Source of the DNA: Lactuca virosa
Taxonomy: Eukaryota > Streptophyta > Magnoliopsida > Asterales > Asteraceae
NCBI GenBank assembly: GCA_928212115.1
Contig: CAKMRJ010005634.1
Span: 257,844,656 to 257,908,655, forward strand
Direction of reading: 5' to 3'
DNA length: 64,000 nucleotides
Shown here: positions 43,535-56,112 of the stretch, in pieces
How the letters are laid out: each line of letters opens with the position of its first letter
Position numbering within the stretch: position 1 is the stretch's first letter
Made by a program: the position numbers and the translations under genes
The notes under the pieces: model-generated
What the model was told of the DNA's origin: nothing
The model's database searches: none
What the model saw: the letters and a program-made list of their open reading frames with translations, nothing else

Positions 43535-46086
43535 CACTACTCCGTTTTAAGCCCGTTTTTCACTATTTTTGCGTGGGATTTTCACCCAAAATCATGTTTT
43601 AACATATAAAACCCCATACTTCATGAATAATCACGTTTTGAGTGTAAATCTTATCCAAGAAGAGTGGGTGAAGTACTTGAGGTGGAGTGTTGACTTTACT
43701 TTAGTTTATGACACAAGCAACCACCCACACCCACTCCATGACCAGCCCACACCCCCCCTACACCATACCTGGTCATTCATCGTCCTTTTACCATCATTTC
43801 CCAACCCCATTCCTTGTCTAAGGCTGAAATCTATCCTCTCTCCTAACACTCTCTCTCATTTTCTCATTCTTCCACCAAAGATTAAACACATTTTCTCTCT
43901 CAATTCTCTCACTAAAATTCGAGATTCAAGGGCCTTCTTCCAAGCTTTTCTTCCACTTTTGGTAAGTATATTCATCCTCCTTATGATTATTTCACTTTCT
44001 TCTTACCAAATCATAGATTACTTACACAAATTCCATCACATTTGTGTTAGATCTTCAAATCTTCAAGGCATCTCCCAAGTGTTCTTGAGTTGAACACTTC
44101 TTTTCTCCATCATCCATCGACTGAAATCACTCAAGGTGAGTTCATACCCCTATCTTTTCATGTTTTTCTTAAGTTTTAAGGGGGGGGGGGGGGAATACAA
44201 GTTAAAACACCAAGAACACAACTAAACTCATTTAACAGCCTTCATCAGAAAAGTTCATCTCCATTCACGGACTGTTTTGGTCAACTTAAACATTTTAGTT
44301 TTCAAAACTGTATTAGGTGCAAATAGTTCAGGTTCATACCTTTAAAATGACTACTTGCACACCTCCATACGATTTTTCTACGATTTATGATGATTTTTAC
44401 AAAACTGCCTATCATTTCAAAAACGAATTCGGACCAGTCTGTGAATATGAACATTTTAACACAAGTTAAAGACTTCCAAAAATCATAATAAACATTATGA
44501 ACAAACTAGACACATTTTATGAACTCTCAGAATTTACGGATTTAGTTTTCGACTTCGTATGATTTTTCTATGATTTTTCTAAAACAGTGCAGAACGGTCA
44601 AAAACTAGTTAACAGCTTATAACTTTCATAACACTTTGTAATATGTTGAGCAAAGTGTATAACCATAAGTTCTAAATATTGAATGTATTATCTTGTTAGT
44701 TTATCATCTTAAACTGAAATTTAGTCATTCATGATAAGGTTTACTCATTCATTTCGAACAAATTTAATAAACTTCAATAAGCATAGTTTATGGATTTTAC
44801 TACATGAAAAAGGTTTTACTCTCAAAACAAATGGGTTTTTCATATCCTACGTGATAAACTATAATAGTAATAGTTTAAGGATTTCATATCACTAATTTAT
44901 TCAGAAAAAGTGATTTTTCTTCCTCCACGGAAGAGGTTTTAACATCAAACTATGTGTAAACTAGTTAACTTAGGTTGTGAGACAATTCTCTCCCCGTACG
45001 TTCGAGTACGGGATCCCAATTCCTGTAAGTTATAACCAGAGTCTCTTGTACGGAGAGCGTGATAATTGTGTATAGATCTATATTGGGTTTGACACCCACA
45101 CCTTGCTACTAGCTACAGTGGGACCTGCAGGTCTACGGGTGACAAGAGTCATAGTATCTTAACGTCTGAAAAACGTTGTGCAGGTTATTTCTCGTCATAG
45201 TATGGTTATAGCGACTCACATAGGTAGTTAACAATCTTTCAAGTTTACATGGAAAATTCTACTTTGAAAAGGGGTTTACTTCTAAATCAACAAGTTTATG
45301 TCGATTTAAACTTGCATGAATTACTTTAAGTATGGAAAAATACTTGTTCAGTCTCGGTCCTGGGATTTAGGACTACATAACTTTTATAAGGAAAATATGG
45401 GATTTTCTTTGGAACATATTTCTATTAAAACTACATAAAGCTAAAATTGTTAGACTTCAGCTATAATTGCTAAGTGTATGTGATAGAGTTATATAAGAAT
45501 CTAGTCACAATCGACTTAGAATTGGTGGGCCCGCCTCATCTCCTGTTCCTTGTTTGGTTGTGGACCTAGGGCAGACCCATTACATTCAACGGTTTATTTA
45601 ACTTGAATTGTATATAACTTATATACGCTGGGCGATTATAGGAGGAATCTACGGGTCGTTCTAGGGTTCGTTATCGCATAACATAGGAGCATTCATTTCA
45701 CACTTAACTAAGAAAATATTGGATTTTCTGGAAATCATACTCTATCACTTTTACAAGGAAAACGGTTTCTTCCTCAAACAAAACTTTATGAACTCACCAA
45801 CTTAATTGTTGACACTTTTTCAAAACTACTTGTATTCTCAGGAAATCAGTGAAACAGGAAAACTTCAGCATTTTGAGGATGGGACGTTAAATCGTCAACA
45901 GTTCATTTTGTCATCATAATGTAATTGATTTTGAAACACGTAAACATATACTATGGTGTAACCTTTTCAATTATATTTATGATGGTTGTATTTACTTTGA
46001 GCACTATTATACTCGTTGTTGTGATACTATACATGAAGTCCTCCACCCCCGGACGTTTCCGCCATCCCTGGTTTGGGGGTGTGACA
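43535..46086 (+). repeat. 3' LTR of element D, 5' truncated
   Basis: Near identical to 38059-40596, with differences limited to a G-run length, an 11-base indel (GATTTTTCTAC near 44373) and few substitutions. The first roughly 290 bases of the 5' LTR are missing here. Structured motif near 45476-45642 (core 45542-45561); TATAGATCTATA at 45071-45082. Confidence 0.93.
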
Positions 46087-46157
46087 AACTGTTTTTAACA
46101 ACAAACAAACCAAATAGTCATTGCACCACAACAAACAACCGAAATCACTTGTTGGAC

Positions 46158-49100
46158 TAATTCCCGCCTTGCCCTTTACATGTCCTAGAGTTGTATCCCT
46201 TATTCTTGCATTTTCTACAAGTAACACTGATATGCTTCCTGGATAGCTTCTGCACTCCATCATTTGTTGGTCCTTGGGAACTTTCTCCTTGCATTTCATT
46301 GACTCTGTCACCTTGACTTGCCCTCTGCCTTTTGCTTAACCTTTCACCCTTACTTTGTCTTCTCTTTTTTCTTAGGCCTTCCCACCTGAATGCGATGTGG
46401 AGGAGGGATTAGCTTTGTTGGACAATTACTTTTAGGCCACATGGGTCTCCCTTTAATTGGCTCCACCTTAAATGAATAAGCTTTTTGCCATGTCTCTAGC
46501 CAATACAGCTTGTGTACCCACTTGTAAATGTCAAGCTCGGCCTCAGGGTCTTTGCTCATTTCATTCAGAGTTGCAATTGCATGTCTGCAAGGTATTCCCA
46601 TTAATTCCTACTTTCTGTAAGTGCAGGTTTGGTTCCTAACATCCACCACATGATGATCTTGCAAAGCTCTAGTGACGTGATACTTGTCTTCCCCATTCCA
46701 CAGAGCAGCATATTGTGAAACACCTTTTTTCCTTACATCTAGGATGTTTGTTGTTGTGGGTGTTAGTGGACCTTTAGCCCTCTTCATTTCCTTCATGACA
46801 TTTCATATCCTCTTCATTAGATACTCCCTAATGAACTCTAAACATGAAATTACAGTTTTGTCCCTGCCTTTCTCTATCTTCCCATTAAACACTTCACACA
46901 TGTTTGAAATCAACACATTAGAAACTGCTTTTCCTGCACATTACAATAACATACAATTAATGTTGATAAATAACTGAAACACATTATCACCATATGGAAA
47001 CATATACAATTACTCGATAAATGACTCCTTGCCCAATGTACAGGAGGAATCTGCTTCAACCATTGACATGCCTCCTTATCATACTCACTAAACTCCTTCA
47101 TAAAATGCTCAAACTCGGGAATTGTGGTTGTTGATGCACACCTCCATAAGTGGTCTCTATACTCAGTTTTCCTCCCACTTCTTTCTCATATTGTCATGAA
47201 TATGTCCGATACAATATCTATGCTCAACATTGGGAAACAATTGATCAACTACAATTTGTAAACCCTACATGACTCAAAAGACAATAATTAGAATTAATTA
47301 ACAAAAAAAACACAATCTAAATGACCAATTGATGAACTGCAGTTTACCTTTTGCCTGTCACTTATGAAAGTATAGTTTGAGTTGCTCCCAAGCTCTAAGT
47401 CATCCCCAAGGTTTTCTAAAAACCACTTCCGGCTAGCTGTGTTTTCAGACTCAACAATTGCATAGGCCAAGGGATGAATTCCATTATTGGAATCTAAACC
47501 TACTGATGTAAGAACCTGACCAAGGAATGTGCCTTTCATGAAGGCACCATCCAAACCTCCTAAGTCCCTAAGACATGCCTTGAAACCTTTTTTCAGTGGA
47601 CCTAATCATACATACATCCTTCTAAACTTCCTTCTTGGGGAAGCATGGTTGCCATTAGGACACACGTCTATTTTGAATGTGGTGTCTGGGTTTGTAGCTT
47701 GAAGTTCAGGAGCATAGTCCCTCAACAATTCAAACTGTTTTGTGTAGTCCCCATTTACACGCTTTCTTGCCATATCTTTTGCCCTAAACACCTTGTCCAT
47801 TGAAATACCCAGCTGGTAGGTCTTTTGAAAGTGATCTTGTATGTCACTCAAAGGAATCTTTGGATCTGCCCCAACTTGATCTATGATTTTTTTGCAGATG
47901 AACGAAGCAGTACAAAACCATGAGTTTCCTTGTTTGTAAGTATGTATGTGTTTGGTTTAACGTCCTTATAAACAATTCAGATTCAGGGTTTGACCTAGAT
48001 GCGTGTATATACCAACAACATGTTGCTTTTTGTGTCTTTACTTCTTTACCCTTGCTTTTTGAAGTGGTAGGTTGAGTCCCCACTTGACCTTTATTGATGA
48101 CAGGTACAACTCCTCTGCACTGTGCCCTAAGCCTTAGATTGTCATTTTTTATAGAATAGATTCATTTTTGTTTCTAGTGCATGCACATCAATTAGCTCCT
48201 TTAATTCTTTTTTACTTTTAAACTTTTGTCCAATTGAGAATGACTATATATGTACTGACCCAAGGCTGCACCCTTTTTCTTTTCCCATTTTTTTATAAGA
48301 TCTCTTCTTTCTCTGTCTTGTTCTGATCCTTCATCCAAAGATTCGAACACCTCATTGTTATTCACTTCCATATCTCCAGGTTCATGACCATGAACATCAT
48401 TAGTACATGCTCCTTCAACATCACTTTCAACATTTAGACAGAAGTCTGACATGTCCACATCAACATCTTGTATTCTCCTCATCCATTATGGCATCCACTT
48501 GATCTTCATTTTCAGATTGTTTCCCATCCTCAACATTACCTTCATCCTTTTCATACTCTTCATCACTCTCTTGAGATTCATCATCCCCTTCATACTCTTC
48601 AGAATCCTCGTCACTTCCAAGTTAATTGTCCATAAGGTTATCAAAAAGCTCATTATATTGTTCATCATCATTACCATGTGGGGTGTTATAGCATCCTTCA
48701 ATATGGTCATTATCCTGAACTTCAGTCATCTCATCCCCCACATTAGCAATATTTGAAGTAAATGGCTTGTAGCATCCTTTACCAACAGTTGCAGCCTCCC
48801 GAACCTCCGTAACACCCTCAATAATGTTTTCCTTCTCTTTTAAATCATCAATATCCTCTAAATTAAGCCTCTTGCTACAAGAACCTTCACCTCTTTTTGA
48901 ATTCCCAACTCTACCCATTTTTTACTCTGGTGAGAAAGCATCACTTTTACTCCCAAAAAGAATCAAAGACATGTACTCACCAATTGGCTCATCATTGACA
49001 TGGTTCATATTTCTCAATGGAGATTCTACATGAACTTTAGCCTCAACTTCAGCCCAGTGATCATCATTTTCTGGTAATTCCTCAACGACAACTTTACCCT

Positions 49101-49620
49101 TTGCATTTGACACATGAAGTAAGTGAGTAGATTTGTGTTCCCATGTTCTGTGTACACGTCAATCAACTTGTTATTTCGAATAAATTTAGAAAGATTGATA
49201 ACATCCTAAGCATTCCCTAAAGCTCTAAGACCAAATTGAAAGTCACCATTGGGTATCCTAAAATGGTAGTATATCACCGGGGATTCATCAGTCAATTCAA
49301 TCATCCGTAGGTCTGGGTAACCTAGGTCAAGCATTATGGCATCAAGTTCATGTACAGAAAACTCATCTATGTCCACATAATCAACATAACGCACTTCACC
49401 TCCAATGTACTTTATATCAGGTAACTTAGTAAACTTCCCACCGTGATGAAGCTTAATACTAAACCATGTGGGTGCACCCGCTACAAGTCAAAATTGTACA
49501 TGATAACAAAGTCAAAATTTTGCAGATTTTAGTATAAATCAAGGGGAAAATGCTAAATAGGAAAGCTAAAGAAAACATAGCAACTTACCATATACGGATG
49601 ATACGTCCACAATTTCAATT
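46158..49620 (-). pseudogene. MULE-2 transposase, broken
   Basis: Minus strand. A short first exon ends near 49593 at a GTAAGT donor; the next exon starts near 49490 with the PB1-like domain (KLHHGGKFTKLPD, VRYVDYVDIDEFSVHELDAI, VIYYHFRIPNGDFQFGLRAL, then a TAG and DVYTEHGNTNLLTYF). An acidic region follows (49113-48201, DDLKEKENIIEG, EGSEQDRERRDLIKKWEKKK). Catalytic domain 47850-46950: DGAFMKGTFLGQVL, HPLAYAIVESENTASRKWFL, FISDRQK, with an intron after it as in MULE-1. SWIM finger (CRHAIATLNEM, IYKWVHKLYWLETW), GRPKKKEK, and CCHC knuckle CRKCKNKGYNSRTCKG before the stop at 46158-46160. Many frameshifts and stops. Confidence 0.88.
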
Positions 49621-49839
49621 TTTTGGTCTGATCTGTCACATTACGTACACCATTTCGACTTTAACGTATGACCTTGTCTCATTTTGCTTCGATTAGGTTC
49701 TTTGGATAACGAACGAGGTTTTTTTGCAGGTTTAATGGAGCAGAAGGAATAAGGAGGGAGGTGGGGAGTTGACGGGTATTTGGGAATGTAAATGAATGAT
49801 AAAAGGTAAAAGGAAGTGTGTACATTCTTATGCAAAAAT

Positions 49840-50000
49840 GGTCCCTATAAGTAAAAAGACGGAAATACCCTCATGTGGAAGGCACATGAGGGGGTTAACG
49901 GATTCTTTTTAACAGGAGTTAACTACAGTGACCATTTTCACAAACAAACCAGTTCAAAAGGACCACAAAGCCAAAAAAACTTTTATTTTTGACCAAAACT
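49840..50000 (-). repeat. Terminal region of MULE-2
   Basis: GGAAATACCCTCATG, GGGGGTTAACGGATTC, GGAGTTAACTACAGTGACCA and AAAAGGACCACAAAG parallel the terminal motifs of MULE-1 at 32850-33020. The outermost base is not clear. Confidence 0.45.
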
Positions 50001-50033
50001 CCAAAAAAATACATACCACCGAAACCATTTTTG

Positions 50034-50037
<4 letters not shown>

Positions 50038-50115
<78 letters not shown>
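50038..50115. repeat. (TA)n microsatellite
   Basis: About 78 bases of uninterrupted AT just outside MULE-2. Confidence 0.97.
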
Positions 50116-50118
<3 letters not shown>

Positions 50119-50281
50119 AGCCTAGCCCACAAAACAATGATAATGTTATAGCTGGCGCGACATGACTAATCGTTCAGTTTCAGACAACGACCATTGAATC
50201 AACCCCATCCTATCACCTTCTTTTTTTCCCCTCGCTGTACATTTGCTACTATTCCTTTTCGTTTACTTCCACTTTTGATTA

Positions 50282-50395
50282 TTATTATTTTTATTACTAT
50301 AAATAATATGTTGTATTTACATATATTCGCAAAAATGCTTATTATTTTTATTACTATAAATAATATGTTGTATTTACATATATTCGCAAAAATGC
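50282..50395. repeat. 57-base perfect tandem duplication
   Basis: 50282-50338 and 50339-50395 are identical or nearly so (TAAATAATATGTTGTATTTA, CATATATTCGCAAAAATGC). No gene around it; 50116-50764 is otherwise AT-rich with no feature I can name. Confidence 0.92.
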
Positions 50396-50764
50396 GAAAA
50401 TATAAAGCTTATCTAATAATTTGACGATATCATTTTATTTCAATAAAAATACATTTTTTTATTTTATTTTCTTTAATATTATTCATCTATTTGATATATG
50501 AATTTTGCATTCTAGCTCTCAAATTCTTTTGACAAAAATCCTATCTTATTATCCTTCTAAGATATCCCAAATCGGAAAGATATTTGATTTATTTCTAATT
50601 TCCCAACTAATGTGATTTGGAAATTTAAAATATTGCAAATTATCTGTTCTTATGATTTTCAGATTTTAAGGTCGTATTTAATTGATAAATTTTGAATATT
50701 TGTGTATTGGAGATACATATATTAGATTATATTAGAAATATTATTTTGATTTTTAATTTATTTT

Positions 50765-51465
50765 CTTAGACCATGTTTATTTATCGAAAAAACGGAATAT
50801 ATCATTGTTCATTATTTCTTTTTATCATTTTTTAATAAATATTCATAATGATATATAAAAAACGACATTTTTTCCTTAAAAAAAAAACTTCGTTTTCATT
50901 GTTTTTTTGAAAATATGAGGTTTATTAAAAAATTAATAAATATATCAAAGTTCATATTTTTTTTTTGATATTTTTTAGATATATATCTATACTGATATAA
51001 AAGAACAAAAAAAAAATCAAAATTAAAATAAAAATTTAATTTTTTGTTCAGATTCACATTATGAATACTGAAAACTGAATGATATACGATTCAAATTCAT
51101 AGTTTGAATATTAATAAGTCAAATTCACATTGTCAATCCTGAAAACCGAGTTGTATACAATTCAAATTCACAGTGTGAATAAATGAATTTACAATTTTTT
51201 TACAAAACTAATTTTCAAAAAATCCACATTGTGTTGTTTTTTTTTTAAATATTTTGGTTTATTTTTTATCAAACAAATAAAATAAATATATCAAAATTAA
51301 TAATTTTTTGTACTCTTTCAATAAACATTTGTATTGATGCATAAAAAAATATATATTTTTATGAAGTTTTATCTCAGATTCAAATTATAATTGTTTGAAA
51401 CTGAATTATATCTAGTATATAGTCACAGTGTGAATAATAGTAATTCATATTTACATTGTGAATTC
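50765..51465. mobile_element. Decayed foldback relative of K, split by element F
   Basis: TTATTTATCGAAAAAACGGA, ATATATCATTGTTC and GATATATAAAAAACGACATT match the left arm of K; the centre has ATTCACATTGTGAA-type palindromes. The other part resumes at 56018 after element F (TTCAGATTCACAATATGAAT). Confidence 0.6.
51461..51465. repeat. Target site duplication AATTC, left copy (element F)
   Basis: AATTC before TGTTAGGG; the identical copy is at 56013-56017. Confidence 0.9.
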
Positions 51466-51744
51466 TGTTAGGGTGCAAAGTTACTTTTGGATGTCATGAG
51501 GGCTTATATGTGTGTAATGGGTTGTCTTTCCTTTATAAGGAAGTGAGTGACACTCATTTTATCTAAGGAACCATTTGGAGTATTAGACTAGAGAGAAAAT
51601 TTGTACAAGACCCACTTTGTATATTCTTTCTAGATCTAATATGAGCTGAAAAAGATTTATTTACTTTATGTGTTCTTTAGTTTGTATGATAATTCACTAG
51701 ATCTTTTCTTATTCCGCACATGCCATCATAATCAACACCACTAC
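51466..51744 (+). repeat. 5' LTR of element F
   Basis: 279 bases, TGTTAGGGTGCAAAGTTACT to CACTACA. TATA-like TTTATAAGG at 51532-51540. Confidence 0.92.
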
Positions 51745-51746
51745 AA

Positions 51747-51758
51747 TTGATATCAGAG
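51747..51758 (+). other. Primer binding site of element F, one mismatch
   Basis: TGATATCAGAGC, differing from TGGTATCAGAGC at the third base. The change may weaken priming or be post-insertional decay. Confidence 0.85.
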
Positions 51759-52009
51759 CGGGTGTTCTTGATTTGATAAAGAGTTGATCCTTGATGGCTA
51801 TCTAGATTTGGTGATTCGTTTTTTGATCTTTGATCTACGTGATTTAGAGAGTTTTTGGATTCTAGAAATCGAATTTATCTTTGATTCTATTCATAATTCG
51901 ATTTTCTTCACTAGAACTCAAGTGATTTTCACTTTCTCTCTCTAGAAAACCCATTTCAAATCACTTTCTCTCTCTAGAAAAACTCAAGATCTTATCAAAT
52001 TGATCAAAG

Positions 52010-52974
52010 ATGGTGGAAATGGTGTACTTGGAGTATGGTTCTTGGATTGTGATCGTTAAAGATGTCAAATACAAAGTCGGTTTAGAACAATTCATTGGAT
52101 TAATATTGAAAGGCGGGATCATTTCATGGGATACTTTGATTTCTTATGGAGGTTTAAAGGATGATCATGGAGGATTAATTTTTCAACCACTTTCAAAGAT
52201 TGAATGCTTGACTAAAGCTTGCAATAACTTGATGACTGAGAGAGATACAAAGAAAGGAAAGGAAAAAGATTTGTTTGATAAGAATTTTATTTCTCTTCTT
52301 GAAAACCCGAATGATCTTCTTGCTCTTAAGTTTGTTGAAGTTCTAGACTATGGAGTTGAATGTGATGTTCTTGAAGTTCATGATAAGAAGATTTAAGTTG
52401 ATCCTCATGATGAAAAAGTTTTTTGCTCGGTTACAGTTCAAACCGACGATATTTTGTGTTCTTGTGATTCGTTTGAAGGAATGATTCCTTATCGGAATCC
52501 GGTGATCCAAAAATTTCACAAGTATCAAACTCCAAAAGATTTGATTCAAACTCCCAAAGTTGAAGTTGTGGAAAGTGGGTTTGTTCGTGAAATCAAATCT
52601 TCAAGATGCAAAAAGATGAGAATGAAAAAGAAGAAGAAGATTAAACGGAAAAACAAGCGAGTTTATTCACAAAAATCATCAAGTGTTGTTATGAAGCAAA
52701 TTTGGGTTCCAAAGCAACAATCTCCAAAGGTTGCATTGAATTTGAAGTCAAAAACCAAAAGTGTTGGTGGTTCTTATGAAGATGATCTTGGATCGTTGAA
52801 GAACACGAAGAACGAGTTGTACAACACGCATAGTGGGTGGTACAATGTTCAAATTGGAGATTTCTTGTTCCAACAAAAGAACAAAATCTTCTAAATTTGA
52901 TTTGTTCGTTGAAAACGGAACTCGATTCGTCAAAAAGGTATCTCAAATTCTCAAATGGATTCTAAAACGTCCAT
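52010..52974 (+). pseudogene. C/F-family lysine-rich protein, unrecognised, copy in F
   Basis: ATG 52010 (MVEMVYLEYGSWIVIVKDVK). Open to a TAA at 52394-52396, then the same frame continues past it to 52894, where a one-base deletion relative to C shifts the frame; the C-terminal end is at 52974. Ancestral length is about 320 residues. N-terminal part: GLEQFIGLILKGGIISWDTL, SKIECLTKACNNLMTERDTK. The C-terminal part is close to C: DDILCSCDSFEGMIPYRNPV, KYQTPKDLIQTPKVEVVESG, lysine tract KKKKKIKRKNKR, KQIWVPKQQSPKVA, HSGWYNVQIGDFL. No enzyme or zinc motif. The position directly after the leader suggests a Gag-like role; the function is unknown. Confidence 0.65.
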
Positions 52975-55711
52975 GATTTTAATTCGTATTTTTCGTGTTT
53001 CATTTTTGATCGCTTTGTCTCGGTTGGATCGAATTCGTTTCAAGTCCAATTGTAGATCCAATCTATTTTCTTTCATAGATCAAGCCAAATTTGTTATGTA
53101 ATCATTTTAATCCAAAATTCGAGTCCAATCCAATCACATAATTAGTTACTGTTAATTAGCCCAATTTTGTGATCCAATTTTATAAGAATCTTACTGTTCA
53201 TTTAATTTCGATGCCCATATGTTTTCTCTTGAATCCGATAATTTTGAGTCCACATATTTTTTCGTGATCTGATTCCATTAAGAGTGGAGCCCAAAGATTG
53301 ATTAAATCAGTTTGATACATTAACTGTGTCCGTTCTTCAACATGCACGTAAACAAGTTGTACCATTAGATCATCATCTTTTTGTTCTTGAGTTCCGATTT
53401 CACTTCCTTGAAATCAAAATCAATTTTGATAATGTTACATTCGTGTTCGATGTTTGACTTCCAATCTTGATTGGCCTTACTTGGATTGATTGAAAACGAA
53501 AGTGTCTGTTTAGGGTCAAAGTCGAATTTGAAGTATTGTTATTGTTTGATTCAACTATTGATGATGTTCGGTTTTAACTAATTGAAATCGAAATCAAAGT
53601 TGTGATATTTCTATCGTATTCGATTTGATCTGAAAAATGGATGATGAACGACTCAAGAACAGATACGAATGGTGGAAGAAAGTCAACTGGAAAAGTCAAA
53701 ATTTAATTGAAAGGATCGATTTCGAACCTTAGAAGTCGATGGTCGAGGTCAATCTTTTGATATCAAGGTTGTATGGCCGATAACGAACGTTTGATTTTAA
53801 AGTTTTGCTATGGTTCGATTGTGATGGAAGGACTTTGATAATGAACGGTAAATATTCGAATGAAAATCATTGGAATGAAGCCTTGAGAAATTTTGATGAT
53901 GGCTGATAACGAATGATTTAGGAAGTATGTACAATCGAAGTTTCGTTGTCGATTGTTGATTTTGGTTTGTATGTAGATTGGAGTTGAATTGCTTGATGTC
54001 AAAAATTTGGATTGGAGGTTAAAAGTCAGCTTTGCTTTGGATGGTATATTGATTTCGAAGCCGCTTCTTGATTGTTTGATAACGATCTGGGAAAATTGGA
54101 TGATTTGGTGTTGATGTTGAATGAAAAGCAAAGATTGAGTTTTGGAGTATGATTGATAACGAAAGGGAGGATGGAAATCGATGTTATATGGAATCGTTGG
54201 TGTAAAAAAGCGAAGGCTTGGAGTAGCGATTTTGATCTTGAAGGGTCGATGTTGGTTTGTTGATTGATATCGACTGATAAGTAAAATCGATCAAGGTCAA
54301 ATTTTGAAGGTTTGGATTATAATAGTCTGGGAAGGTTTGGGAAGGTTTGAAGATTTTGAAATCGACTTGTTGATGTTGAAGATTTTTATCAAATGTCGAT
54401 AGTTGATGTCGATAATCGAAGATTTTGGTTTACTTTCGAAAGTTTGATAACGAGTTGCTAATGGACGGAAATCTCAATAATCCAAAATTTGAAGATTGAA
54501 GTTTCGAAGGTTTCTAACTGGTATCGACATTCGCGACTGGAACTAACGAATTGGGGAAGAAACATAAAAGTTTCGAAATTAGTCCCTGAACTTTCGAAGA
54601 CATGGCTCTTTAAATCCATTCCGACATAAGGACTTATTTTCGAAATTTTGATGCATTGTGAAGATGTTTCGAAGTTAGTACCTGCAGTTTCGAAATTTTG
54701 GCAGAAAATACCCAATTTCGAAATAGGGGTAACAAAGTTGAGAAATTGAAGAATTTTCATTTCTGGTCCCTGTAGTTGGTGCGAACTTACACTTTATGCC
54801 CAGTTTCGCAAATGGGGGAGTGTTTCGTATCTTAGGCTGTTTTTGGCGCAACGGGTCCCTGCAGAATTCTGTTATTGACGATTTTTACCCGGATTTTGGA
54901 AAACCTTGCAACTCTCACCCAAAAGTCGAAAATTTTCACAAATTGGAAATTTTTCGAGGCTTTTTCGTGATTGTTTTTCCGTGCAAGATTTTCAAGGTTT
55001 CATTTTTGGCACACATCAAGGGGGAGTATTGTAAAGTTCATTCCTCGGGTGCTTCTCACCCTTAATGGGTTTTATAATCATTTTTTTTGATTAAAAAAAG
55101 GGGGATAATGATGAGTATTCGAAGCGGGTTTTTCGGGTATTCATTTGCGGATTTGAAGACCGGTGTTAATTCGTGGGGGAGTTTGGTTTTGATCACGGTT
55201 GTAAAAATCGCTCGACGATAGCTCGACGGTCGACTGGTGTTAAAGGATTAATCGGTCTTGGCGAGGATTAATCGTGGATTAATCGGGGACCATAGATTAT
55301 TAATAACATATTTAAATTAATCAAATATAAATACATCTTAAGAAAACAAGTACTTCAAAATTAGAAAATAAGAAATTTTATAATTTGAAAATTTGAAAAT
55401 ACGAAAATATGAACATTTTGGTATAATATTTGAAAATTTTAAAATTTTGGAGTGAAAAAAAGTTGATTTTTTAATTTTTTTTTTAAATTTTTTTAAATTT
55501 TTTTAATTTTGACTTTTTTTGACTTTTGTTGACATTTGTTGACCGATTAATCCCGCCAAACTCGATTAATCCTAAATTTCCGATTAATACCCTAATCCTC
55601 GATGGTTTGAGAACGCCAAGCGATTAATCCACGATTAATCCCAATTTCTGCAACCATGGTCTTGATCGCGCGAGCTCGTTGGATATTGAAGCCAGGCATC
55701 CAATCCTAACT
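52975..55711 (+). other. Long non-coding 3' region of element F
   Basis: Upstream half diverged from C but of like composition (GATAACGA, GTCGAT, TTTCGAAG motifs). From about 54730 the sequence is collinear with C (GCGCAACGGGTCCCTGCAGA) to the 3' LTR, interrupted only by the MITE 55195-55657. 54560-54850 has the same TTTCGAAATT repeats as C. Confidence 0.7.
55195..55657. mobile_element. MITE in element F (Mutator-like), with empty site in C
   Basis: 463 bases. Inverted ends ACGGTTGTAAAAATC and (reversed right end) ATGGTTGCAGAAATT. Flanks GGTTTTGATC (55185-55194) and GGTCTTGATC (55658-55667) are a 9-10-base duplication with one change. Element C has a single GGTCTTGATC at 18802-18811, the unoccupied site. 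The inside is rich in CGATTAATC and has a long A/T-rich middle, no ORF. Confidence 0.87.
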
Positions 55712-55724
55712 TTGAGGGGGAGAA

Positions 55725-56012
55725 TGTTAGGGTGCAAAGTGACTCTTGGATTGCATGAGGGCTTACTCCTTTGTATGTGTGTAATGAGTTGTCTTTCCTT
55801 TATAAGGAAGTGAGTGACACTCATTTTATATAAGGAACCATTTGGAGTGTTAGACTAGAGAGAGAATTTGTACAAGACCCACTTTGCATATTCTTTCTAG
55901 ATCCAATATGAGCTGAAAACGATTTATTTACTCCATGTGTTCTAGAGTTTGTATGATGATTTACTAGATCTTTTCTTATTCCGCACATGCCATCATAATC
56001 AACACCACTACA
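55725..56012 (+). repeat. 3' LTR of element F
   Basis: 288 bases, TGTTAGGGTGCAAAGTGACT to CACTACA, a few substitutions and one 9-base length difference from the 5' LTR; followed by AATTC. Confidence 0.92.
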
Positions 56013-56112
56013 AATTCTGAAAAGTGAATGATATACAGTTCAGATTCACAATATGAATAAATTCACTTGTATATTTCACAAAACTAATTTATAAGTAATC
56101 AAAACATTAAGA

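Larger units (their letters stand above)
37767..46086 (+). mobile_element. Gag-only Ty3/gypsy element D
   Basis: 5' LTR to 40596, initiator-Met primer site 40600-40611, leader, open gag 41976-43181, a short post-gag region and a 3' LTR 43535-46086. No protease, RT, RNase H or integrase sequence is present. The LTRs are near identical over 2.5 kb, so the copy looks recent. The left boundary is not resolved: shared LTR sequence starts at 38059, but 37767-38058 is probably the LTR start, lost from the 3' copy. The right end ACA is followed by AACTG; no matching pentamer is evident on the left. Confidence 0.85.
46087..50000 (-). mobile_element. Mutator-like element MULE-2, 3' truncated
   Basis: Minus-strand relative of MULE-1. 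Transposase runs from about 49620 to 46158; the outer end near 49850-50000 has terminal-type motifs. The left end is cut by element D at 46086, so the region where MULE-1 carries its GRF gene is missing. Confidence 0.82.
51466..56012 (+). mobile_element. Non-autonomous LTR element F (C/F family)
   Basis: 4.55 kb. LTRs 51466-51744 and 55725-56012, primer site 51747-51758, the family's lysine-rich ORF, long non-coding 3' part, polypurine tract, TSD AATTC. LTR sequences are clearly diverged from element C, but structure, primer site, ORF C-terminus and 3' block are shared. A MITE (55195-55657) sits in its 3' block. Confidence 0.92.

Noticed and set aside
48451..48756. 101-codon plus-strand ORF over MULE-2, and similar at 29274-29534 over MULE-1
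   Set aside because: Antisense of the acidic transposase region, which produces long Phe/Ile/Ser-rich false frames.
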